Shown: positions 13,991 to 22,265 of the stretch, piece by piece | Layout of the letters: each line of letters opens with the position of its first letter | Position numbering within the stretch: position 1 is the first letter of the stretch | Virus record (IMG/VR): IMGVR_UViG_3300042350_002460 | Location: 1-29,713 of that record | Length of the DNA: 29,713 nucleotides | Reading direction: 5' to 3' (one strand) | Source: a virus | The notes under the pieces: generated by a model | The model's database searches: none | What the model saw: only the letters and a program-made list of their open reading frames with translations | What the model was told of the DNA's origin: nothing | Translations under genes and position numbers: made by a program

Positions 13991-14604
13991 GGTCGTTTTT
14001 TCCAGCAGTGAGCCGGAAGGTTTTCGTTCTCTGTAGCGTCCGTAAATTTATGGAGTGTTTCAATGGGAAACCACACCATGCTTCTGATAAAGCAACCACA
14101 AAATTCACAGCTCTGAACCTGCTCGTCATACGGCGTATTGCCGTGCTGCGAGAAGGTTTTTACAGCCTCCTTGAGGACGCGAGCGTTGCATCCGGTGCAT
14201 CCAAGTGGTTTGCGATTGAAGCGACAGCCTGAGCAGATGCTGGCGCGTCGATTTGCCTCCGCCTGATCGACTTTTCCGCCGCCAACAGTCAGGCCATGAA
14301 GCAAACTCATGCTGAATCGGATGACATCTCCGATCTGGAGTGACTTTCGACCTTCGGGTTTTGGAAGTTCAACCTCGTTGTAAGCGCAGTCGGCACCGTT
14401 ACGACACGCATATTCGGTGATTAAAGTGTCGAGGTTGCTTGGAATTGGAATCGCGTTCGCCGTGTAATGGTTGCGGACGAACTCATGGAGCTGCGGCCAT
14501 GATCCGCCCATGATTTCAATGCCAGTCTCAGGAACTCGGTAATGCCATCCGCCGGGGATGACCATGTGTTCGTTGAGAACCCTGTATCCGGTAGCTTTGC
14601 TCAT
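13975..14604 (-). CDS. Cys-rich, probable zinc-binding protein
   Basis: This 209-residue protein sits between TerL and portal and carries eleven Cys, mostly in CxxC pairs: 124-127 (CSGC), 136-139 (CTGC) and 166-169 (CEFC, followed by Cys171), with later Cys200 and Cys206 and earlier Cys67 and Cys73. This suggests one or two zinc-ribbon-like sites. I do not recognise a named family. The position suggests a role in packaging or head assembly, but such genes are also found here without known function. It starts with ATGA overlap with TerL and overlaps portal by 16 bases, so it belongs to the same operon. Confidence 0.6.
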   Translation of the reverse strand: MSKATGYRVLNEHMVIPGGWHYRVPETGIEIMGGSWPQLHEFVRNHYTANAIPIPSNLDTLITEYACRNGADCAYNEVELPKPEGRKSLQIGDVIRFSMSLLHGLTVGGGKVDQAEANRRASICSGCRFNRKPLGCTGCNARVLKEAVKTFSQHGNTPYDEQVQSCEFCGCFIRSMVWFPIETLHKFTDATENENLPAHCWKKRPCTET

Positions 14605-16286
14605 TCTTCGATTGATTCGTCGTGGTAGATTGAATCGGCGTCCCGAACGAGCTTTTCCCAGACTTTGTCCATTCTGGTTGCTCGCGGTTCGAGGACAGCG
14701 GTTTTTCGAACTAGATCAAGCAAGACTGTAGCTGCGTCGGCCAAGTCAGGCGATTTGCCGGTTCGCTGCTTCATCACAGTCTTCGATTCGACGGATATCT
14801 TCCGCTTGGAATCGTCGAACATGCGCGCGCAGAACTCTTGCAGCGTCTCGATGTCCATTCCACCAACTCGCTCCTCGACAACCCATTTACGCATCGAGAA
14901 CCAAAGTTCCGTCACTTTGCGGTCGTATGCCTCATTGCATGGCCGACTATCCTCGTCGCTGACCGGAATGGCCGATGGAGAGCCGCCGAACTCAACGCGA
15001 TGAACAATACCCCATTCGCGAGTCAGAATGTCCGCAAGACCGCCACCTTCACCGCTTGAATCGAGAGCGAACTTGTCGGGCGACACGCCCCGCTTGCCGC
15101 ACTCCTCTTTGACCCGATTGGCTATTTGGTAGTGAACAGGCTCAGTTAGTTGTGCATTTGGAGATATCTGAACCACATCGCCAAAAAGTATGCTAATTTT
15201 ATCGTTAGCGGTGCCAACCTTGGCAAAGCGGAGAACGCATCTGTCGCCGCCAAATCCTGGGTCAAGACCGGCTACCGACTGAATATTCGTAGTAAACACC
15301 AACTTTCTTGTAGGTGTGTGCGTCTCGATCAGTGATTCGGACAACACCGTCTTGACCATGCCGTCAGGACTCCAGAATCCGCGCGTGTATTTCCAGAATG
15401 TAGGACTCTGCTCACCCTCATGTCGCATAGCGGATAACACCTGATCATGCGTTATAAGGTATGGGTACTTCGTTCGCCCTTCGCTGATGTTGGGCGACTT
15501 CATGCCGTCAAATCGTCGGCACATGCCACGCTCGGTCAGCCAATGCTGATCTTCAATCGTTACGCTGCGCCAACCCTTTGCCGGTGTGCAGAATCGACCG
15601 TGTGGGTCGTACTTCGATGCCGGATTACCGATAACCAACATCTTGAACTCGCGGCAACCCTTGGAAAGGTTGGTACAAGCCTCGAAAGCTGCTTCGGGCG
15701 TATCCGTCGCTTCGTCGATGATGACCATCACTCGCTCGGCGTGAATACCCTGAATGTTGGCCACAGCCTTCGAAGTGTTGCCTTCGGCGACGGCAATGGC
15801 TGAAATCGAATGACGGTCGTCGCCTTTGATGGCCTGAAGCGCCATCTTCGAATCGACCATGTTGCCGGGAAATCCGCGCGATTTTCGAACAAGATCCTGA
15901 AGATTGGCCCACATACGCTTGCGGATCATTTTCGCGGTTGTGGACGTAAGAACGACGGTCGATTTTGCGGGGTTAGACAGCCACCAGACTGTTGCGAAAA
16001 GCGTTGCGCCAAAGGTCTTTCCGCTCGCACCGCATCCAGCCCAACCGACGTAATCATGCTCGCAGAGGCTTTCGACCTGAGCTTCCAGCCACGGATTCCA
16101 GCTTAGCTTTGGCCATAGCATTTTCGTCGCATTCCGAAAATGTTCGAAAGTACCCAATCCACCCTCGTTTGGCTGGAGTCGGTTTCGGAATGCGTAAAGT
16201 TCAAGTTCTAGGTCAGGAATCTTGACCGGTGAACGAATTCCATACTTGTGCTGAATAAGTTGATGCTCGGACGCTTGCTCTGCCAT
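14601..16286 (-). CDS. terL: Terminase large subunit
   Basis: This 561-residue packaging motor protein has an N-terminal ATPase with Walker A GCGASGKT (84-91), Walker B VMVIIDE (186-192, Asp191-Glu192) and a coupling-type VIGNP (218-222). The C-terminal RNase H-like nuclease shows GLDPGFGGD (Asp342) and FALDSSGEGGG (Asp409), with a third acidic residue in DLADAATVLLDL near the end. It cuts concatemeric DNA and drives it into the procapsid through the portal. A TTG at 16352 would add 22 residues; ATG 16286 has an AAGG 8 bases upstream and is preferred. It is the first gene of the (-) operon. No separate small terminase is visible in the window. Confidence 0.93.
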   Translation of the reverse strand: MAEQASEHQLIQHKYGIRSPVKIPDLELELYAFRNRLQPNEGGLGTFEHFRNATKMLWPKLSWNPWLEAQVESLCEHDYVGWAGCGASGKTFGATLFATVWWLSNPAKSTVVLTSTTAKMIRKRMWANLQDLVRKSRGFPGNMVDSKMALQAIKGDDRHSISAIAVAEGNTSKAVANIQGIHAERVMVIIDEATDTPEAAFEACTNLSKGCREFKMLVIGNPASKYDPHGRFCTPAKGWRSVTIEDQHWLTERGMCRRFDGMKSPNISEGRTKYPYLITHDQVLSAMRHEGEQSPTFWKYTRGFWSPDGMVKTVLSESLIETHTPTRKLVFTTNIQSVAGLDPGFGGDRCVLRFAKVGTANDKISILFGDVVQISPNAQLTEPVHYQIANRVKEECGKRGVSPDKFALDSSGEGGGLADILTREWGIVHRVEFGGSPSAIPVSDEDSRPCNEAYDRKVTELWFSMRKWVVEERVGGMDIETLQEFCARMFDDSKRKISVESKTVMKQRTGKSPDLADAATVLLDLVRKTAVLEPRATRMDKVWEKLVRDADSIYHDESIEE

Positions 16287-16340
16287 AGTTTGGCCTTGCA
16301 ATAGTTCTCGCTGGACTTGAGGTTCTGCGAAAGGAAAATT
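16287..16340. promoter_or_regulatory. Divergent intergenic region
   Basis: These 54 bases separate TerL (-) from the fibre gene (+), so promoters for both long operons should lie here or just inside the coding regions. I see no consensus -35/-10 pair on either strand. On the (+) side AAGGAAAA ends 3 bases before ATG 16341 and can serve as the ribosome binding site. The promoter call is inference from the layout. Confidence 0.45.
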
Positions 16341-17549
16341 ATGCCGTCGCAACTTGTTTCTTCATCCGGCTGCTGCCAGCCTTGCGACTCCGAGCCGGTA
16401 GTCGTGAATATCCCCGGCCCTCAAGGGGCTGCGGGAGCCAACGGTACGAATGGCACGAACGGAATCGATTCGTTCACCTACACGACAGCCTCGTTTTTTG
16501 TTCCGGCTCTTGGCGCGAGCGTCCTTGTTTTCGTAGATAATACCCAATTTCTGCCAGAATCGGTTGCTGGCCAGTTCTTCGTATCGATTCAGGGTCTTGG
16601 ATACATGCAGGTGCTGTCGGTTGATGGACTGCAACTGACGCTTCAAAACCCTGCTGCGGGTGTCCTTGGAATCGCCAACGCTGTTCCAACCACCCTGATT
16701 CCGGCTAATTCCCTTATCACTCTGGCTGGTGCGATTGGGGCGACTGGCGCTCCTGGTGCGTCGGGCGGCGCTCCGGTTGGCGCGTCGTACATTTGCCGCA
16801 CTTCAGACGCCACGCTGACGAACGAGACTGCTCTCGATTCGCTATCTGCTGGCTACCTCAAGACTCAAGGATCTGGTGGATTTGGTGCTGTTTCGACTGT
16901 TGCCTCTGTTCCTGTAGCGGACATCAGCGGTGTTCTTCCGATTGCGAAGGGTGGAACAAATCTGTCCTCCACTCCAACCAATGGCCAACTGCTCATTGGC
17001 AATGGAACGGGATACACGCTGGCAAGTCTGACCGCTGGTTCGAACGTCACGATTACGCCGGGTGCTGGAACTATTTCAATCGCTGCCACAACCGGAGGAT
17101 CTTCATTCAACTACGTCACGTTTACGCGGAGGCTGACTGGTTCTAATACGGTTGCATCATTAACGACTAAAAATCCATTCAGTCTTGGAGATTTTCCCTC
17201 TGGCTCTTGGGTGACACTGGACCCATCGGCTGGGTTCACTGCCGCTACCGGACGCTTTACGGTTCCTTACACCGGATACTATCGGATTGATGCGTTTTTA
17301 AATCTAGTAGGAGTTGGCGGTACGTCAAACTTGACTGTATTGTTAAGAAAAAATGGTTCTAATGTTTTGCAAACATTGAATTTTACGGTAACAAACGCAT
17401 CTCCAAACGATCCTCCGGTATCTGTTTCTTATATTGATCAAGCTACCGCAATTACTGATTACTACGAACTGTTGATACAGTCTACAGGGGTTTTTAATCT
17501 AACTGTATCAACCGACTCTTCATTGTTCGTCCAGCGTATTCAGGCTTAA
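16341..17549 (+). CDS. Fibre protein with collagen-like repeats and C1q-like head
   Basis: This is a 402-residue protein. A Cys-rich start (CCQPC at 11-15) is followed by collagen G-X-Y triplets (GPQGAAGANGTNGTNGI, residues 26-42), then a beta-rich section with a second short triplet run (GAIGATGAPGAS). Further on is a fibre-type motif (VLPIAKGGTNLSS). The last ~140 residues resemble a C1q/TNF-like jelly roll, with the characteristic TGRFTVPYTGYYRIDAFLNL and late SxFxxxxI strand. Such proteins trimerise and bind a surface ligand. The C1q part is much richer in A+T than the rest (28% GC at 17341-17400), indicating a recent domain swap. The start at 16341 is chosen for the good upstream AAGGA; an in-frame start at 16317 adds eight residues. 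Confidence 0.75.
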   Translation: MPSQLVSSSGCCQPCDSEPVVVNIPGPQGAAGANGTNGTNGIDSFTYTTASFFVPALGASVLVFVDNTQFLPESVAGQFFVSIQGLGYMQVLSVDGLQLTLQNPAAGVLGIANAVPTTLIPANSLITLAGAIGATGAPGASGGAPVGASYICRTSDATLTNETALDSLSAGYLKTQGSGGFGAVSTVASVPVADISGVLPIAKGGTNLSSTPTNGQLLIGNGTGYTLASLTAGSNVTITPGAGTISIAATTGGSSFNYVTFTRRLTGSNTVASLTTKNPFSLGDFPSGSWVTLDPSAGFTAATGRFTVPYTGYYRIDAFLNLVGVGGTSNLTVLLRKNGSNVLQTLNFTVTNASPNDPPVSVSYIDQATAITDYYELLIQSTGVFNLTVSTDSSLFVQRIQA

Positions 17550-17552
17550 ACC

Positions 17553-19400
17553 ATGAGCGAACGCGCACCACGAAGGTACACGGACGGATCTGTCACCTTT
17601 GAAGGTGGCATTGACGCTGGCGTGATGCCGTCTGAGGTGGACAAGAATCAGGTGGCGTTTGCGGTGAATGCCAGCTTCCGGCAGAGTTTCATTTCTCCTC
17701 GTCCCGGCTTCATTCAGAAGGATTACAATCTCTGCACCACGATTACAGCGGACAATGCTGAAGTTACGGCGGATCAAACCAACGTGACGGCTGATGGATG
17801 GTCGGAGAATTGTTACGGTCCTCAGAGCTTGACCGGCACGTTCCAGTGCGCGCTTCCATACATCGGAGACAACGGTCAGACGTTTATTTTGATGCTGATC
17901 AGTGGTAAAGTGTGGCTTTACGACTGCCTTCAAAATAACGCCCAGAATTTGACGGTTTCTCCGAATCTTGAGAATCCTTCCAACCTGCTTGATGGATGGA
18001 TGGTTCAAGCGGAGAACTTTGTCGTCATTCAAGATGGATTCAGCAAGCCGCTGATTTTCAACGGAACGAATCTGCGCCGCGCAACCGACGACGAAATAAA
18101 GACCGGGAAGATTATGTCCTACGTCAATGGACGCATCTGGTACGCGCTTCCTGACGGGTTTTCGTTTCGAGCGACTGACATCGTTTATGGGGATGGAACG
18201 CGAGCCAGTGTTCTCAAGGAAACCGAGAATACCTTCCTTAATGAGGGCGGAGACTTCGCGGTTCCGTCGGATTCAGGAGGCATCACGGCAATGGCCGTCC
18301 CCGGCAATCCAGATACGTCGCTTGGGCAAGGACCGCTTCTTATCTTCACTCCGCGATACGTCTTCAGCATCCAAGCTCCAGTAGATCGTGATACTTGGAA
18401 GAACCTGAATTATCCGATTCAGGCTATCAGCTTGCTGACCAGTGGCGCGCTTGGCTCTAGGTCTGCCATCACGGTTAACGGAGACGTTTTCTACCGAGCT
18501 GTCGATGGGGTTCGCTCGTTCATCATCGCTCGTCGTTCGTTCAACGATTGGGGGAATACACCCATCAGCAACGAAATCCTAAACATCGCAGAGAACGATC
18601 AGACGAATTTGCTGTGGGCCAGTTCTGCGGTTGTGTTCGACAACCGTCTGCTGATGACTGGACAGCCTCGTTACAGGGCTGACGGAGTTATCCACAAGGC
18701 GTTGATGGTTCTTGATTTCGATCTGATTACCTCGCTGAGGAAAAAATTTCCTCCTGCTTGGGCTGGAATCTGGACCGGATTGGATGTGTTGCAGATTCTC
18801 AAGACCGAGAACGCTTACGGAGACGCTTGTTTCGCAATCGCTCGCGGATCGGACAACACAATCCAGATTTGGGAGGTCAGCAAGACCAGCAAGTTCGATT
18901 CGAATCTATCCGATCCAAAGAAGGAGATTCAATGGTTGGTTCAGACTCGCGCCTACAATTTCGAGCTTCCGTTCGGACTGAAGAAGCTCGATTCGGGCGA
19001 CATTTTCATCGACTCGCTAGATGGCAACGTCGGATTCAACGTGGAGTATCGTCCTGACCAGTACCCTAGCTGGCTTGAATGGGCGGAATGGAGTGAGTGC
19101 GCGATTACGACGCAGTGTGATAACCTTTGTCCGATAAGCAACTTTCAGCCTCAGTACAGGCCGAAGATGCGGTTGCCGACTCCTACGGATATCCCGTGTA
19201 ATTCCACGATCAGCACTCCAACCAGAAATCTTTACGAGGTTCAGCTCAACATTTCGATTTCCGGTTACTGCCGCATCAAGAGCATTCGAGTTCACGCTTA
19301 CGACGTTCAGGAATCTGCCGTTGGCGAGTGCAGGACATTCCAGGGGTGCAAGATTCTTGAAGGTTGCGACATAAATCCACTTCTCTACTCATCGGAATAG
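17553..19400 (+). CDS. Tail nozzle-like / tail tubular B-type protein
   Basis: This 615-residue beta-rich protein is likely the tail nozzle (T7 gp12 / P22 gp10-like). It opens with a typical pattern: FEGGIDAGVMPSEV then NQVAFAVNASFR and SPRPGFIQ (48-55). This 'GG(I/V)...N...RPG' start is seen in such beta-propeller nozzles. The remainder has repeated strand pairs such as FVVIQDGFSKPLIFNG and DVFYRAVDGVRSF, fitting a propeller. An insertion at 61-82 carries TAD repeats. The C-terminal 100 residues are unusually rich in Cys. It follows the C1q fibre by 3 bases and precedes the collar-type protein by 1 base. The identity comes from pattern and position; a fibre base or receptor-binding platform is an alternative. 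Confidence 0.6.
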   Translation: MSERAPRRYTDGSVTFEGGIDAGVMPSEVDKNQVAFAVNASFRQSFISPRPGFIQKDYNLCTTITADNAEVTADQTNVTADGWSENCYGPQSLTGTFQCALPYIGDNGQTFILMLISGKVWLYDCLQNNAQNLTVSPNLENPSNLLDGWMVQAENFVVIQDGFSKPLIFNGTNLRRATDDEIKTGKIMSYVNGRIWYALPDGFSFRATDIVYGDGTRASVLKETENTFLNEGGDFAVPSDSGGITAMAVPGNPDTSLGQGPLLIFTPRYVFSIQAPVDRDTWKNLNYPIQAISLLTSGALGSRSAITVNGDVFYRAVDGVRSFIIARRSFNDWGNTPISNEILNIAENDQTNLLWASSAVVFDNRLLMTGQPRYRADGVIHKALMVLDFDLITSLRKKFPPAWAGIWTGLDVLQILKTENAYGDACFAIARGSDNTIQIWEVSKTSKFDSNLSDPKKEIQWLVQTRAYNFELPFGLKKLDSGDIFIDSLDGNVGFNVEYRPDQYPSWLEWAEWSECAITTQCDNLCPISNFQPQYRPKMRLPTPTDIPCNSTISTPTRNLYEVQLNISISGYCRIKSIRVHAYDVQESAVGECRTFQGCKILEGCDINPLLYSSE

Positions 19401-19401
19401 T

Positions 19402-20202
19402 ATGGCAAATCTAACGCTCATCACGCTCACAGCTCCAAGCCTTCCGTACAATTATTGTCCGTCCAACTACCAACAGTTGGCCAACGATATCATCGGCGGC
19501 ACGCAAGCTACGTTTAACAGCGCGATTGGAAACTCGTTCTTCAACTTTGGCCCGACTGTTCCTGCGCTGAACAATCAGGTTTATCCGTGGTTGGATGAGA
19601 ATGGGAATTGGTGGGTGTTCAATCAGGGACGGTGGACAAGCAAGAATCCTGTTGCTCCAAACGGATTTGATCGTCGCATCTTTGTAGGAACACCGACCGA
19701 TCTTCTTTCGTACGACGGTGGCGACGGTACTGCAACTGCCACGGATGTTACTGGTCCGATGTGGATGATTGACACGTTGTTTGAGGCTCGTTTTCCGGTT
19801 GGCGTTGGTTCTTTTGCGGCAAGCGGAGCTGTTTCGGTTCAAGGAACTACCACCACAACTTCCGTTGTTGGCGAGGACAAGCACACGCTGACAGTTCCCG
19901 AAACTGCATTCAACGAACACACTCACGGTGTCGCTCAACTGATTGCACCGGCAAACGACGATTACTACCTCGTCAACAAGTCGTGGAGCGGACTTGGGTC
20001 GTACCCGACGCAGATTCTTCAAGGTGCTGCTGGAAGCGGTGGCGGTGGCGCTGGACCGAGCATCACGACCGGCGACATCGGAACGACCACTTCCGACAAG
20101 ACTGGTAATGACAGCCAGAATGCTGTTGGCCACAACAACCTGCCGCCGTTCTACGGTGTTTACTTCATCAAGCGAACTGCCCGAGTCTACTACACCAAAT
20201 GA
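19402..20202 (+). CDS. Tail collar-type fibre protein
   Basis: This 266-residue protein resembles phage tail-collar proteins. The hallmark is FPVGVG (131-136), then GEDKHTLTVPETAFNEHTHG (158-176) with His173 and His175 in an HTH pair that binds metal in such fibres, a Gly-rich stretch, and the terminal GHNNLPPFYGVYFIKRTARV (about residues 241-260) followed by YYTK. The N-terminal half (1-125) is less familiar and probably attaches to the tail. It starts 1 base after the nozzle gene and the end overlaps the next start as ATGA. It probably contacts the host surface. Confidence 0.8.
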   Translation: MANLTLITLTAPSLPYNYCPSNYQQLANDIIGGTQATFNSAIGNSFFNFGPTVPALNNQVYPWLDENGNWWVFNQGRWTSKNPVAPNGFDRRIFVGTPTDLLSYDGGDGTATATDVTGPMWMIDTLFEARFPVGVGSFAASGAVSVQGTTTTTSVVGEDKHTLTVPETAFNEHTHGVAQLIAPANDDYYLVNKSWSGLGSYPTQILQGAAGSGGGGAGPSITTGDIGTTTSDKTGNDSQNAVGHNNLPPFYGVYFIKRTARVYYTK

Positions 20203-21170
20203 AGCTAATCGTTCAGGACATTCGCTCCACAATCGCTCGGGTCATCGGCACATGTGTCGATGATCAGCGCGTTTATGATTACATCAATCAGGCGTGTCGA
20301 AGGCTTCTACACAAAGGGTTGTGGGCTGGAGCGTACGGACGCTTCACGATTCACACCGTAGGTGGCTGCATCACTTGGCCGCGACAGATCGAAACCATCG
20401 AGGCTGTAGCTGACTGCTGCGGAGTCGGAACGGTTCGCAATCAATGGTTCGAGTTTCAGGAAACCGGATATGGACTTCTCAATGGCAATCAAGTGTGCGT
20501 TGGGAAGCAGCTTATTGATCGTGGCACTGTGGTTTCTTACCGCGACATGTCTGGCGGTACTAACAGCTATCTTCGAGTCTACCCTGGCGACGCTTCGGAT
20601 GTCGGCAAAACCATCACGCTGCAAGGTGTTGATCAGAACGGTCAGTGGATTCGAACGCAATCCAGTGGCGCGTGGATTGACGGAGAAAAGCTGACGCTCG
20701 CTTTGCCGTACGTTCAGTCTACCAAGAAATTTATCGAACTGACCGGCGTCATTCGTGGGGCCACGAACACGGTCAGCCGCTTGTACGAGTACGATGCGAC
20801 GACTGCTCTGGAAACGGATCTGGCAGTTTACGACCCTGATGAAACTTTGCCGCAGTATCGTCGCAGTTACCTGACAGATCGTTGTAACAACGACGAGGAT
20901 AAGCCGGTGACGGTCATGGCGAAGATGCGCCACATCAACGCGACGAGCGTCAATGACTACCTTATTCCTCCGTGCGCTGATGCCATCAAGCTGATGGTCA
21001 TGGCCATTCGAAAGGAAGAGAACGATTTGATTCAGGAAGCAGTGGCCTACGAAGCCAAAGCGGTTCAAGCTGTGCAGGAGCAGACGATGCAGTATCTGGG
21101 CGACGCTGTCGCGACGATACGCATGGTCGGTGTAGGATTGAATGGCGGTGGATTCTCGCAATGGTTCTGA
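20199..21170 (+). CDS. Head-tail adaptor / tail tubular A-like protein
   Basis: This 323-residue protein begins with a helical domain (IVQDIRSTIARVIG, YDYINQACRRLLHKGLW) like the 'N-terminal helices then beta domain' plan of podovirus adaptor proteins (T7 gp11 / P22 gp4 types). The middle is beta-rich with ITLQGVDQNGQWIRTQ. The end is a long helix (ADAIKLMVMAIRKEENDLIQ to VQAVQEQTMQYLG). Its place next to the nozzle supports this role: it would join the portal ring and the tail. No decisive motif is present, so the exact identity is inferred. The start overlaps the previous stop as ATGA, the end overlaps the next gene by 10 bases. Confidence 0.55.
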   Translation: MKLIVQDIRSTIARVIGTCVDDQRVYDYINQACRRLLHKGLWAGAYGRFTIHTVGGCITWPRQIETIEAVADCCGVGTVRNQWFEFQETGYGLLNGNQVCVGKQLIDRGTVVSYRDMSGGTNSYLRVYPGDASDVGKTITLQGVDQNGQWIRTQSSGAWIDGEKLTLALPYVQSTKKFIELTGVIRGATNTVSRLYEYDATTALETDLAVYDPDETLPQYRRSYLTDRCNNDEDKPVTVMAKMRHINATSVNDYLIPPCADAIKLMVMAIRKEENDLIQEAVAYEAKAVQAVQEQTMQYLGDAVATIRMVGVGLNGGGFSQWF

Positions 21171-21727
21171 ACCTCAACATCGACTTTGCGCTGGCTGATG
21201 CGACTCCGAAAAAACTGGAGTTGCTTCAGGCTGTCTTTGACGCGCATGACATGGCGGCTCGGAACAATCAGAACGCTAGTTCCGGCGCTGCGGTGAACGC
21301 TTTCTTTGGAAGCGCCCAGCTTACTAATGGAATCGCTTCAGCAATCCTGACTTTGGGCGATGCACACGGCCCGATTGGACCTGCTCGATTCGTTTACGAA
21401 CGATTCGATGAGCGAGCGTTGAAGTCGGCCATTGAAGCTGGCATGAAGATTCCCGGCTTCGGCAATTCGTTCTTTAAGGATCGGATCGATCCGGCATGGA
21501 GCCGTGTGCGTGAGATTATCGCTGCGGACTTCCATAACGCGAACGCTCGAATCGAACAGCTTCACGGATGGATAAAGGAAGCTGGAAAGGATGTTCATCC
21601 GAATGCAGCTCTTTATACCGCAGTAATTTGCAGTGAGCTGGGTATGATTCCTAATTCGGAGTCGGCTATCTTTATCCTCGCGCGTACTGCCGCGTGGACT
21701 TCTTTGTGCATAAAAAATGAAAGGTAA
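21161..21727 (+). CDS. Citrate-synthase-like protein with altered active site
   Basis: This 188-residue protein looks like the catalytic core of citrate synthase, without the remainder of the large domain (enzymes are usually 370-430 aa). By eye, LLQAVFDAHDMAARNNQNAS matches the 'hadHelNAS' segment, GDAHGPIGPAR (66-76) matches 'GPLHGGA', IPGFGNSFFKDRIDP (97-111) matches 'IPGFGHrvYK-DPR', HPNAALYTAV (146-155) matches 'NvDfYsa', and AIFILARTAAW (169-179) matches 'lFaiaRxpGW'. The first catalytic His (pig His274) is kept as His69, but His320 is Asn102 and Asp375 is Ala150. Arg175 is kept. Normal acetyl-CoA/oxaloacetate condensation seems unlikely. It lies between adaptor and internal virion genes, overlapping both neighbours by 10-11 bases. 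Confidence 0.75.
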   Translation: MVLNLNIDFALADATPKKLELLQAVFDAHDMAARNNQNASSGAAVNAFFGSAQLTNGIASAILTLGDAHGPIGPARFVYERFDERALKSAIEAGMKIPGFGNSFFKDRIDPAWSRVREIIAADFHNANARIEQLHGWIKEAGKDVHPNAALYTAVICSELGMIPNSESAIFILARTAAWTSLCIKNER

Positions 21728-22262
21728 GCTCTTCCAAATTTGCGGTCTGCCTCGATTCGGATCGGCATTCATGTCGGTCCTTTTCTCGTTGGAAGCGGAC
21801 TGCCTTGGCCTACATGAGCAGGGTGCGACCGATCCGAATTGGAAGCAGTCGATTGAAGAATACCGGACTCGTTACAAGTACGTCGCTGACTGCTCGACTT
21901 ACGGATATCTTCCAAAGGCAGTCGTGCATGATTCGGTGAAGGTGTACGTCAAAAAGGACGCAGAAGCGTCGGCCAAAGAATGCACTGAGCGATTCGGCTA
22001 CGAGGTTCACCTTCCTTCGGTTCAAGCGCTTCGTGAGTACGCGGATGCATGGGCATCTTTGCACGGCGTGATGACAATCGAGGAGAACGAGCTTTTTAAG
22101 GTGGATACTTTGCGGCGGGTGTGGGTTCATTGCTTCCAGAACGAGCGAGCTTTTCCAGAGGAAAAAGCTGCACGTTTGGTAACCATGAACATCCAACGTC
22201 ACGAACCTGAAAAGGTGTTCTCGATTGAGAACGGCAATCGTCTTGTGAAGGAGGTATTTTAA
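21717..22262 (+). CDS. Sulfotransferase-like P-loop protein
   Basis: This 181-residue protein starts with ICGLPRFGSAFMSVLFS (8-24), which resembles the PAPS-binding 5' loop of sulfotransferases ('GLPRSGTSWL'). A KVYVKKDAEASAKEC stretch in the middle fits the strand and helix of the 3'-phosphate-binding region, where 'vRDPrDvavS' is usual but the Arg-Asp-Pro is degenerate. HEQG (about 33-36) replaces the common 'HEG'. It is shorter than most sulfotransferases (250-300). It overlaps the citrate-synthase-like gene by 11 bases and precedes the first internal virion gene, so the two may act together. Activity on a sulfate acceptor is uncertain because of the degenerate motifs. Confidence 0.55.
   Translation: MKGKLFQICGLPRFGSAFMSVLFSLEADCLGLHEQGATDPNWKQSIEEYRTRYKYVADCSTYGYLPKAVVHDSVKVYVKKDAEASAKECTERFGYEVHLPSVQALREYADAWASLHGVMTIEENELFKVDTLRRVWVHCFQNERAFPEEKAARLVTMNIQRHEPEKVFSIENGNRLVKEVF
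22248..22255 (+). promoter_or_regulatory. Strong Shine-Dalgarno site
   Basis: AAGGAGGT, a full anti-16S match, ends 10 bases before ATG 22266. It is exceptional in the window, where most genes have weak or no such site. It lies inside the 3' end of the preceding gene and fixes the start of the first internal virion gene. Confidence 0.85.
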
Positions 22263-22265
22263 TTT

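Noticed and set aside
14601-16352. TTG start at 16352 for the terminase
   Set aside because: It would overlap the divergent fibre gene start and has no ribosome binding site; ATG 16286 with AAGG upstream is better.
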